A program made the position numbers and the translations under genes. From an uncultured Prevotella sp. (GTDB lineage: Bacteria > Bacteroidota > Bacteroidia > Bacteroidales > Bacteroidaceae), in NCBI GenBank assembly GCA_937916405.1, contig CALFUF010000184.1, positions 1 through 19,127 of the forward strand: 19,127 nt of DNA, written 5' to 3'. A model generated the notes under the pieces. That model was given only the letters and a program-made list of their open reading frames with translations, ran no database searches and was not told the DNA's origin. This document shows positions 12,638 through 19,127 of the stretch, piece by piece (the stretch's first letter is position 1; each line of letters begins with the position of its first letter).

Positions 12638-14133
12638 TTTCTTAGTCTTGCGATGGGTATGCCTAACTGTTCACGATATTTAGCTACAGTACGACGGGCA
12701 ATGGGGTATCCTTTTTCTGCTAGGAGTTTCCCTAATGCCTCATCACTCAAGGGTTTTTGTTTATCCTCAGCATCAACAAGGTCACGTAAGGTTGCCTTGA
12801 TTTCTCTGGTGGAGAGTTCATCGCCTTCAGCAGTTATATAACTGTCACTGAAGAAATGACGGAGTGGAAAAGTACCCCATCTGGTCTGTGCGTATTTGGA
12901 ATTACTGACGCGTGAGATGGTGCTTAGGTCGAGCCTGGTCTTTTCAGCAATATCTTTTAGAATCATGGGCTTAAGTAAAGCCTCGTCGCCTTCCTCGAAA
13001 TAGCGATGTTGCCATTGTATGATGGCTTTCATAGTTAGGGTTAGCGTTTGGCGGCGTATGCGAATTGCCTCGATGAAACCTTGTGCAGCGTCTACCTTTT
13101 TCTTAGTATATAACAATGCCTCTTTCATCTGGCGACTCATGTGTTCTTTGTTATTTTGATACTCACGTAAAGTATCCGTAAACGACTGTGAAACGTGTAA
13201 TTCTGGAATTTCACCAGTATTTAAAAGGAAAGTGACAGTCCCGTCGTCTTGTGTGTCAATGATAAAATCTGGTGTGATTTGTTGCATAGAGTGCCCTACC
13301 GCTTCCCCCAACGATGCTCCTGGCTTAGGATTGAGTTTCCGCAATTCCTTTATCAAAGTGTCAGCCTGCATATCAGTAAGTCCCAGAGCTTGTTGGATTT
13401 TCTTCCAATGCTTCTTGGTGAACTCCGTAAAATAGTCTTGGATGACTTGCATCATCAAGTCTCGAAGATGTGATGGGGATCGACGTTGTATCTGTAACAT
13501 GAGACACTCTTGAAGAGAGCGTCCTCCAATACCTGCAGGGTCGAATTCTTGCAAATGGTGCAACATACTTTCTATCTCCTGAGGGGTAGCGTCTATCGCA
13601 TGGTATATGGCAAGCTCATCGCTTATGCTGTCAAGGGATTTCCGAAGCAACCCGTCATCGTCAAGAGACCCTATAAGGTATTCCATAATATCTTGTTGAC
13701 GAAGGTCTAAATCGAGAACGCCCATTTGTTCTTTGAGTTGGTCATAAAACGACAGGGTCTCTCCATATACCATCTCTTCCTTGTCTTCATGATAATTCTG
13801 TCCACTATGATACACAGGGAGCTCCTCGTCATCCCTGCCGATACTCTCCAACGCTGCGTCTAGAGCAGATTGACGCTCTTCTCGCTCAAACTCATCAGGA
13901 GATTCAGAAAATTCGGGGTTATCAGAATATTCAGAGTTCTCAGGAAACTCAGAGTCCTCGTCTGTGTTAACTTCTAAGGCTGGATTATCGTCCATTTCGG
14001 CATTGACACGTTCCAGCAGTTGTGCAACAGGCAATTCTATCAGTTGCGCTTGCAACAATTGTTGCTGCGTGATACTCTGTGTTTGTTTTAACGACAGGGT
14101 CTGTTGTTGTTCCTGTATCTGCTCTTGCGCCAT
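12634..14133 (-). CDS. rpoN: RNA polymerase sigma-54 factor
   Basis: A 499-residue sigma factor that directs polymerase to -24/-12 promoters and needs AAA+ activators. Region I is Gln-rich (residues about 1-53: LKQTQSITQQQLLQAQLIEL, then NPALE), as the activator-responsive domain requires. Region II is an acidic linker (about 55-110), part of which (60-80) is a tripeptide repeat encoded by seven 9-bp units. The core-binding domain follows, then a helix-turn-helix region (TRLDLSTISRVSNSKY), and the RpoN box ARRTVAKYRE at 479-488 near the C-terminus. Length is normal. It overlaps the PAP2-like gene by 4 bases and follows an unknown gene after 40 bases; that gap holds a hairpin and a possible separate promoter. 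Confidence 0.97.
   Translation of the reverse strand: MAQEQIQEQQQTLSLKQTQSITQQQLLQAQLIELPVAQLLERVNAEMDDNPALEVNTDEDSEFPENSEYSDNPEFSESPDEFEREERQSALDAALESIGRDDEELPVYHSGQNYHEDKEEMVYGETLSFYDQLKEQMGVLDLDLRQQDIMEYLIGSLDDDGLLRKSLDSISDELAIYHAIDATPQEIESMLHHLQEFDPAGIGGRSLQECLMLQIQRRSPSHLRDLMMQVIQDYFTEFTKKHWKKIQQALGLTDMQADTLIKELRKLNPKPGASLGEAVGHSMQQITPDFIIDTQDDGTVTFLLNTGEIPELHVSQSFTDTLREYQNNKEHMSRQMKEALLYTKKKVDAAQGFIEAIRIRRQTLTLTMKAIIQWQHRYFEEGDEALLKPMILKDIAEKTRLDLSTISRVSNSKYAQTRWGTFPLRHFFSDSYITAEGDELSTREIKATLRDLVDAEDKQKPLSDEALGKLLAEKGYPIARRTVAKYREQLGIPIARLRK
13895..13957 (-). repeat. 9-bp tandem repeat in rpoN acidic linker (7 units)
   Basis: Seven consecutive 9-bp units on the plus strand, six beginning TCAGA or TCAGG and one TCGGG. 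Because the period is a multiple of three, the coding strand yields a tripeptide repeat of the form x-[S/P]-[E/D] across RpoN residues about 60-80 (for example SEFPENSEYSDNPEF). Confidence 0.85.
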
Positions 14134-14141
14134 TTCGACTG

Positions 14142-14173
14142 CAAAATTACAAAATAATTGATAATTGAGACAA
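14142..14173 (-). promoter_or_regulatory. Possible separate promoter of rpoN
   Basis: On the minus strand, TTG at 14171-14173 is followed after 21 bases by TAATTTTG at 14142-14149, which fits TTG-N19-21-TAnnTTTG. The transcription start would be only a few bases before the rpoN ATG at 14133, giving a very short leader, so I treat it as tentative. Confidence 0.35.
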
Positions 14174-14177
14174 TTAT
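14161..14177. repeat. Perfect 7-bp inverted repeat upstream of rpoN
   Basis: ATAATTG, a 3-base loop AGA, then CAATTAT. A further copy of ATAATTG at 14154-14160 precedes it directly. The hairpin includes the stop codon of the upstream gene; it is AT-rich and lacks a U-tract, so a weak transcript-end or processing site is possible but not clear. Confidence 0.6.
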
Positions 14178-14821
14178 TTAAAGTATTCTTTTAGTTGTTT
14201 CGCATATGAGGCTAGTTGCTCAGTGTCATTATTCCCATAGTGTTGCCATATTTCTTGGCATGCAGGGAAAAGAGGGTCTTTTTTCGCTTCTTTGCGATTC
14301 AGGTATGGATCGCAGTGCTGGTAGATATCCATAATATCGGCGATTTTACGAGCTGGCAAATGAATCAGACGACCAAGTTCTTGAATCTCTGGAGTCTCTG
14401 CCACCATCGTGATAGGGGTCAGGCGGAAATACAGATCGAGAATCAATATTAGCATAACAGGAGTGATGGAGCTATTGCTACTTATAGGACGGAAGTCACG
14501 CTCAAAAGTCTCGTGAATATCTACTCCCTCATAGAACTCATTATTGTTCCCGAATCCTTTCATCTGTCTCAATAGTCTAGTGGCACGGCTCAGTCGGCGG
14601 GGATTATTACCATATTCCTGCCAGATGCGCTCAATGCGTGGTGTCTCTAAATTCGCGATCTCACACATTTTATTAAACAAGAACTGTGGGGCAATATGCA
14701 GTTCCATACCAAGATCTACCATACCCTTGCTATAGATAGGCTTTACCCCAACCGGTTTCTTTAAATACAATTGCATAATAAGCAACCAGTAATCATCTTG
14801 CCATTTCTGATATTTTGCCAT
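14174..14821 (-). CDS. Conserved protein of unknown function (first gene of rpoN operon)
   Basis: I do not recognise this 215-residue protein. I place the start at ATG 14819-14821 (MAKYQKWQDDYW), just downstream of a good promoter; the frame remains open to 14875, but that extension would run through the promoter. It is predicted soluble and mostly helical, rich in Arg, Glu and Leu, with no signal peptide. A more hydrophobic stretch lies near residues 120-140 (PVMLILILDLYFRLTPI). Two short segments repeat a pattern: IWQEYGNNPRRLSRA (about 66-80) and IWQHYGNNDTEQLASYA (about 191-207), suggesting two related halves or repeats. It leads the five-gene run to rpoN, PAP2-like, purE and ispG, and could be co-regulated with them. 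Confidence 0.7.
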   Translation of the reverse strand: MAKYQKWQDDYWLLIMQLYLKKPVGVKPIYSKGMVDLGMELHIAPQFLFNKMCEIANLETPRIERIWQEYGNNPRRLSRATRLLRQMKGFGNNNEFYEGVDIHETFERDFRPISSNSSITPVMLILILDLYFRLTPITMVAETPEIQELGRLIHLPARKIADIMDIYQHCDPYLNRKEAKKDPLFPACQEIWQHYGNNDTEQLASYAKQLKEYFK

Positions 14822-14845
14822 AATATTCTTTTTTTGTTCTATCGG

Positions 14846-14876
14846 CAAAGATAGCGATAAAAAGGGAAAATGCAAA
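14846..14876 (-). promoter_or_regulatory. Promoter of the rpoN-purE-ispG operon
   Basis: On the minus strand TTTG (14873-14876), a 19-base spacer and TATCTTTG (14846-14853) form a full Bacteroidetes sigma-ABfr-type promoter, 24 bases before the ATG at 14821. This is the best promoter match in the window. Confidence 0.75.
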
Positions 14877-14891
14877 GAAAATGTTAAACAA

Positions 14892-14924
14892 TTGCAAGAT
14901 TTTAAACAATAATTTGTAACTTTG
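14892..14924 (+). promoter_or_regulatory. Promoter of the phosphatase gene cluster
   Basis: TTG at 14892-14894, a 22-base spacer and TAACTTTG at 14917-14924. The -7 element matches fully; the -33 element and spacer are slightly off. It diverges from the rpoN-operon promoter and lies 24 bases before the ATG at 14949. Confidence 0.65.
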
Positions 14925-14934
14925 CACCTCCATC

Positions 14935-14952
14935 ATGTACGAAATCTTATGA
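14935..14952 (+). CDS. Possible five-codon leader ORF (MYEIL)
   Basis: An ATG at 14935 opens a five-codon frame whose TGA overlaps the start codon of the first phosphatase gene (ATGA at 14949-14952). It begins about ten bases after the -7 element, so it would be the first start codon met in the transcript. Whether it is translated is unknown; it could be chance. Confidence 0.3.
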   Translation: MYEIL

Positions 14953-16241
14953 AGCAACTGATATTGACCATTATCCTTTTGTGTGTTTCGGTATTAGCAC
15001 TGAATGCTCAGAGCGCTTGGGAAGAAATACAAAAAGATATACACAATTCTGCAAGTAATCAACTTGCTTATCCTGGTCCCAAACAGACCAGGCTTACTCC
15101 TGCTCCTAATGGGAAGAAGCCTTTTTATATTAGTCATTATGGTCGACATGGCTCAAGATATTTGACGGGAAAAGATGACTATAGAGGCCCTTATGCTATT
15201 TTGGCTAAGGCTGACAGTGCAGGGGCACTCACTCCTTTAGGAAAAGATGTGCTCCATCGCATTTCTATATTAAAAGAAGAGTCAGATGAGCGGTTAGGAG
15301 AGTTGAGCCCATTGGGTGCAGTACAGCATCAGCAAATAGCCCGTAGAATGTTTGAGCGATTCCCGGAAGTATTTGAGGGGGATGTCTGCATAGATGCAAA
15401 GAGTACTGTTGTGATTCGTTGCATCCTCTCCATGGAGTATGCATTGATGCAACTTGCCATGTTGAATCCCCAGTTACGTCTCCACCATGACGCTTCTAAA
15501 CATGACATGTATTACATGAATCTTAATGACAAAAAGCTTAAAAGCCAACGGTCGGACACTGTTATCAATGAGAAATATAAAGCTTTCGCCATGAGGTATG
15601 ACCATAGTCAGCAACTGATGTCTAAATTGTTTAGTGACATGGAATATGTCAACAAAGAAGTAGATACTAAGTTGTTGGCAAATAGTATCTTTACTTTGGC
15701 ATCTAATCTTCAGAACTTAGAGGCTCGAAAGAAAATAACGCTGTATGACTTGTTTACTGATGACGAACTTTTTGATTACTGGAAAGCAAGAAATGCATCT
15801 TGGTATATTCATTATGGTAATTATACTGAGAATGGTGGTAAACAGCCATATACTCAACGTAACTTGCTACGTCGTATCATAGAAGAGACAGACAGCTGTA
15901 TTCAATTGGATCGTCCAGGAGCTACCTTGCGTTTTGGTCATGAGTCTGTACTGTTGCCGTTGACTTGTCTTCTGGAGTTGAACGGTTATGGCTTGCGGAC
16001 TGATAATTTAGAGTCTTTGGAGCGTAAAGGATGGATAGATTACAGAGTGATCCCAATGGCTGCGAATATTCAGCTTGTATTCTATCGGAGAGATTTGCAG
16101 GACAAGGAGATACTTGTGAAGGTCCTGCTGAATGAGAATGAAGCGAAGTTGCCTGTTGATACCGTCGAGGAACCTTATTATAGATGGTCGGATGTGCGTG
16201 ACTACTATTTGAAGAAACTTGATACCTACCATGAGGAGTAA
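14949..16241 (+). CDS. Exported histidine acid phosphatase (MINPP/phytase-like), paralog 1
   Basis: A 430-residue protein, starting at ATG 14949, with a Sec signal peptide (MKQLILTIILLCVSVLALNA, cleaved near NAQS). It belongs to histidine phosphatase clade 2: the phosphate-pocket motif is RHGSR at 66-70 (ISHYGRHGSRY), the second pocket Arg is R156 in KSTVVIRCILSM, and the proton-donor motif is H331-E332 (RFGHESVLLPLTCLLEL). Relatives in Bacteroides act on inositol phosphates, including phytate, in the periplasm or on vesicles; phosphate or inositol-phosphate scavenging is therefore the likely role, but the substrate is not proved. It is the most divergent of the three paralogs, lacking the RDSMM segment of the others near residue 200. 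Its end overlaps the start of paralog 2 by 11 bases. Confidence 0.88.
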   Translation: MKQLILTIILLCVSVLALNAQSAWEEIQKDIHNSASNQLAYPGPKQTRLTPAPNGKKPFYISHYGRHGSRYLTGKDDYRGPYAILAKADSAGALTPLGKDVLHRISILKEESDERLGELSPLGAVQHQQIARRMFERFPEVFEGDVCIDAKSTVVIRCILSMEYALMQLAMLNPQLRLHHDASKHDMYYMNLNDKKLKSQRSDTVINEKYKAFAMRYDHSQQLMSKLFSDMEYVNKEVDTKLLANSIFTLASNLQNLEARKKITLYDLFTDDELFDYWKARNASWYIHYGNYTENGGKQPYTQRNLLRRIIEETDSCIQLDRPGATLRFGHESVLLPLTCLLELNGYGLRTDNLESLERKGWIDYRVIPMAANIQLVFYRRDLQDKEILVKVLLNENEAKLPVDTVEEPYYRWSDVRDYYLKKLDTYHEE

Positions 16242-17550
16242 GCGATTGACATATATCTTATCTGTCATGGTCATACTGTTCTGTGTGACAGGCTATTGTC
16301 ATGCTCAGACTTTATCGGCTTTTGACCATATTAGTCACGATCGTCGTTTCTCCGCGAGTAATTATTGTATCTATCCAGATACCCTTGTCTTGCGGCAGAC
16401 TCCTCCGCCAGCAGGTAAACGTCCGTTTTATCTTAGTCATTATGGACGTCATGGCTCTCGTTATCTGAGTAATCGAAAAGGTTATGACATTCCCTATCGG
16501 ATGCTGTTTAAAGCGGATTCTTTGGGAAAACTTACCCCACTTGGTCAGCATGTAAAGCATCAGTTGGAACTTATTATAGAGGACTCTGAGGGACGTTGGG
16601 GAGACCTCTCTGAGCTAGGAAAACAACAGCATCGCGGTATCGCCCGTCGTATGATGATTCGTTTCCCTGAGATATTTGAGGGAAAGGCGCGAATAGATGC
16701 CAAGAGTACGGTAGTGAATCGTTGCATACTTTCTATGGGTTCTGCCATACAAGGAATGGTCTCTAAGAATCCCAAACTCATTGTGAAGATGGATGCTTCC
16801 ACCCATGATATGTGGTATATGAACCATCAAGACAAGGGCTTGCGTGATAGTATGATGAACAGTGCCGCCAAGAAAGCTTATCAGGAATATAGTGGATGCA
16901 GGGAGCATAATCCCAAGCTGATGTCGCTATTGTTCAATGATTCTGTTTATGTCAAGGAGCAGGTTGATGAGGTGTGGTTGAATTATTACCTTTTGAAGAC
17001 CGCTCTAATCCAGCAGAACACTCGGATGGGGAGTCTGATAGACTATCTGGATTTGTTTACTTATGAGGACATCCACCAATACTGGCAGAAAGAGAATGCC
17101 TGGTGGTACTTTATGTATGGTCCTTCTTTGTTGAATGGTGGAAAGCAACCCTATACACAGCGATGTCTTTTGCGTAAGATGATAGAGGAAGCTGATAGTT
17201 GTATTTTGTTGCGAAAACCAGGTGCGCAGTTGCGATTTGGTCATGAGACGATTATCCTTCCCTTGACTTGTCTGTTAGAACTCAATCATTTTGGCTATCA
17301 GACGCTTCGTTTGGAAGAGTTAGAGGAGCAAGGTTGGTGGGCTTGTAAGGTGTTCCCCATGGCTTCTAATATCCAGTTTGTGTTCTATCGTGAGAATCCT
17401 TTCGATGAGGATGTCTTAGTAAAAGTTCTTCTGAACGAGGAAGAGGCTACTCTGCCTGTTAAGAGTGACATTGCACCTTATTATAAATGGAGCGATGTCC
17501 GACAATATTATCTGAATAAGATAGACGCATACGAGAATAATAAAGAATAA
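16231..17550 (+). CDS. Exported histidine acid phosphatase (MINPP/phytase-like), paralog 2
   Basis: A 439-residue secreted phosphatase; I choose ATG 16231 over the in-frame TTG at 16219 because it starts a clean signal peptide (MRSKRLTYIL, then hydrophobic to about residue 25, cleaved near CHAQ). Catalytic motifs are RHGSR at 73-77, an Arg in KSTVVNRCILSMGSAI, and H338-E339 (RFGHETIILPLTC). Shared blocks with paralog 3 include ASxHDMWYMN, RDSMM, WQKENAWWY, YGPSLLNGG and NEEEATLP, so the two arose from a more recent duplication than either did with paralog 1. All three genes sit head to tail with tiny gaps or overlaps and are probably one operon read from the promoter at 14917. Confidence 0.88.
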   Translation: MRSKRLTYILSVMVILFCVTGYCHAQTLSAFDHISHDRRFSASNYCIYPDTLVLRQTPPPAGKRPFYLSHYGRHGSRYLSNRKGYDIPYRMLFKADSLGKLTPLGQHVKHQLELIIEDSEGRWGDLSELGKQQHRGIARRMMIRFPEIFEGKARIDAKSTVVNRCILSMGSAIQGMVSKNPKLIVKMDASTHDMWYMNHQDKGLRDSMMNSAAKKAYQEYSGCREHNPKLMSLLFNDSVYVKEQVDEVWLNYYLLKTALIQQNTRMGSLIDYLDLFTYEDIHQYWQKENAWWYFMYGPSLLNGGKQPYTQRCLLRKMIEEADSCILLRKPGAQLRFGHETIILPLTCLLELNHFGYQTLRLEELEEQGWWACKVFPMASNIQFVFYRENPFDEDVLVKVLLNEEEATLPVKSDIAPYYKWSDVRQYYLNKIDAYENNKE

Positions 17551-17557
17551 TTCATGA

Positions 17558-18856
17558 ATGATGGCACGATTATCTATTATTATAATAATGTGTCTTGGTC
17601 TGATGGAGACAGTTTCTGCTCAGACCATTCATGATGAGATAATCAAAGCCCCTCTTTTGTCAGCAGATAACTACAGCGTCTATCCAGACAGGGATGATCA
17701 CCAGTATACTCCAGCGCCAAGTGGTAAGAAACCATTTTATATCAGTCACTATGGTCGTCATGGGTCTCGTAATATGAGTAGTCTGAAATCCTATAACATT
17801 CCTTTGGATATGATGGCAAAGGCAGACTCTTTGGATAAGTTGACACCATTGGGAAAGGATGTCCTTCGCCAATTACGTATCATTCATAAGAATGTGCGAG
17901 GACGTACTGGTGATTTGACGGCATTGGGCAGCATACAGCATCGGCATATTGCCCGTCGGATGATGGAACATTATCCAGAGGTGTTTGCGGACAGTGCCCA
18001 TATTGATGCCCATAGTTCAACCAAAACTCGCTGTATTCTCTCGATGGGATCAGCTATTCAGCAGATGGTTGCTCTTAATCCTAAACTGAAAATACGGATG
18101 GATGCCTCCAAACATGATATGTGGTATCTGAACTATCAGGACAAACTGCTGCGTGACAGTATGATGACCTATACTGCCAAACAGGGCTATCAGGAGTTCA
18201 CGCAGAAGCGAGAGCATAACGAGCGACTGATGGAAAGTCTGTTCAAAGACACTGCTTACGTGCGTCAGCATGTCGACGATGGTACTTTGAACTATTATCT
18301 GTTTAAAGTTGCCTCTATCCTGCCGAATACCCACCTCGCAGATAGTCTGCACTTGATAGATATCTTTACCTGTGAAGAGTTATACCATATCTGGCAGAAA
18401 GAGAACGCCTGGTGGTATATTACCTATGGCCCGTCTTTGCTGAATGGAGGTGGCGAGCCTTATACTCAGCGGAAATTGTTGCGTCGCATCATAGAGGAGG
18501 CAGACAGCTGTATCGCTCTACCAAAGCCAGGTGTATCTCTGCGCTATGGTCATGATACCGTGATATTGCCCCTTACCTGTCTGCTCAACTTGAATGGTTA
18601 TGATTTCAAGACGATGGACTTAGAGGAAGTGGAAAGTAATTACTGGATAGCTTACCATGTTTTCCCGATGGCGGCGAACATTCAGCTTATCTTCTATCGG
18701 GAGAGTCCTTCCGATGAGGATGTGATTTTCAAAATACTGTTGAACGAAGAAGAGGCAACACTGCCCTTATCGTCCAGTATTGCCCCTTATTATCGTTGGA
18801 GTGACTTCCGTGATTTCTATCTCAAGAAACTTGATGCTTACGAAGCAAGTCGTTAA
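17558..18856 (+). CDS. Exported histidine acid phosphatase (MINPP/phytase-like), paralog 3
   Basis: A 432-residue secreted phosphatase, starting at ATG 17558 or the adjacent ATG 17561, 7 bases after paralog 2. The signal peptide runs to about VSAQT. Catalytic motifs are RHGSR at 67-71, an Arg in HSSTKTRCILSMGSAI, and H332-D333 (RYGHDTVILPLTC). The proton-donor pair is thus His-Asp, as in AppA-type phytases, whereas paralogs 1 and 2 have His-Glu; this may alter pH optimum or which inositol phosphate position is cut. Its TAA stop overlaps the stop of sufE on the other strand within TTAA at 18853-18856. Confidence 0.88.
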   Translation: MMARLSIIIIMCLGLMETVSAQTIHDEIIKAPLLSADNYSVYPDRDDHQYTPAPSGKKPFYISHYGRHGSRNMSSLKSYNIPLDMMAKADSLDKLTPLGKDVLRQLRIIHKNVRGRTGDLTALGSIQHRHIARRMMEHYPEVFADSAHIDAHSSTKTRCILSMGSAIQQMVALNPKLKIRMDASKHDMWYLNYQDKLLRDSMMTYTAKQGYQEFTQKREHNERLMESLFKDTAYVRQHVDDGTLNYYLFKVASILPNTHLADSLHLIDIFTCEELYHIWQKENAWWYITYGPSLLNGGGEPYTQRKLLRRIIEEADSCIALPKPGVSLRYGHDTVILPLTCLLNLNGYDFKTMDLEEVESNYWIAYHVFPMAANIQLIFYRESPSDEDVIFKILLNEEEATLPLSSSIAPYYRWSDFRDFYLKKLDAYEASR

Positions 18857-19127
18857 AGTCCCTCTTTGGTCTTAAAAGCGAGGGCATACATCCGCATCTG
18901 CTTCACCATGGCAAGCAGTCCGTTGCTGCGTGTGGGTGACAAATGCTCCTTCAAACCAATCTGGTCGATAAAGTACAATTGCGCATCCAGTATCTCTTGG
19001 GGCGAATGTCCACTCAGCACTCGTATCAGTAATGCGACAATACCCTTCACAATCAAGGCATCACTCTCTGCTGTGAAGTCGATGATACCATCATGATAGT
19101 CGGCTTGCAGCCATACCCGACTCTGGC
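18853..19127 (-). CDS. sufE: SufE-like cysteine desulfurase activator, C-terminal part
   Basis: The frame is open to the window edge, so the N-terminal part is missing. The visible 90 or so residues read QSRVWL, then DALIVKGIVALLIRVLSG (18 residues) and LKEHLSPTRSNGLLAMV, which is the SufE/CsdE core. SufE accepts persulfide sulfur from SufS for iron-sulfur cluster assembly, through a Cys in GCQS. The last two visible bases (gc at 19126-19127) fit a TGC codon immediately before QSRVW, so the catalytic Cys would sit exactly at the boundary. The TTG near 19056 is an internal Leu codon, not a start. Fe-S assembly fits a genome whose neighbouring NrdG and IspG need such clusters. Confidence 0.93.
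   Translation of the reverse strand, partial: QSRVWLQADYHDGIIDFTAESDALIVKGIVALLIRVLSGHSPQEILDAQLYFIDQIGLKEHLSPTRSNGLLAMVKQMRMYALAFKTKEGL

Noticed and set aside
14822..14875. Upstream in-frame start for the unknown gene ahead of rpoN
   Set aside because: It would place the start within and upstream of the TTTG-N19-TATCTTTG promoter, so the transcript would not include it.

Overview
The window looks like a chromosomal stretch of an obligately anaerobic Bacteroidales bacterium, most likely Prevotella or a close relative. The reasons are a TonB-dependent receptor and several lipoproteins, an oxygen-sensitive class III (glycyl radical) ribonucleotide reductase, an IspG of the Bacteroidetes/plant type, AT-rich start regions with little Shine-Dalgarno signal, and repeated matches to the Bacteroidetes -7 promoter element TAnnTTTG. 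The species call is inference. Most genes are core metabolism. I see no prophage, insertion sequence, CRISPR array or toxin-antitoxin pair.

Layout. (1) Positions 1-2750, plus strand: a three-gene overlapping operon of an outer-membrane receptor (5' end outside the window), a PnuC-family inner-membrane transporter (probably the thiamine importer PnuT) and thiamine pyrophosphokinase. Together they would bring thiamine in and trap it as TPP. (2) 2807-5510, plus: two lipoproteins, one with an OmpA-like module and TPR repeats, the other a DUF4369/thioredoxin-fold protein that has lost its CxxC cysteines. (3) 9526 down to 5511, minus: tRNA-Arg(CCU), then a two-domain GNAT-like protein whose start codon lies 2 nt after the tRNA, then nrdD and nrdG. 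(4) 9623-10093, plus: a MaoC-type hot-dog hydratase. (5) 14821 down to 10090, minus: a tight five-gene run of a conserved unknown protein, rpoN, a PAP2-like membrane protein, purE and ispG. (6) 14949-18856, plus: three tandem, exported histidine acid phosphatase (MINPP/phytase-like) paralogs. (7) 18853-19127, minus: the 3' part of sufE, cut at its catalytic cysteine.

The least ordinary layer is not a gene. Short degenerate tandem tracts are scattered through otherwise conserved loci. Four have a 7-bp period with 4-5 units: inside the thiamine pyrophosphokinase gene, in the signal-peptide region of the thioredoxin-like lipoprotein, between two divergent promoters, and inside ispG. Two have a 9-bp period: between nrdD and nrdG, and in the acidic linker of rpoN. 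The 7-bp units can be aligned on a shared GT dinucleotide, so they may belong to one dispersed repeat family that has been absorbed into proteins and promoters.

A second pattern is that all three convergent gene pairs have no space between them. Two share a TTAA in which both stop codons overlap, and the third pair abuts exactly. No stretch longer than 300 bases lacks a gene; the longest gap (about 125 bp, 14822-14948) holds two divergent promoters.
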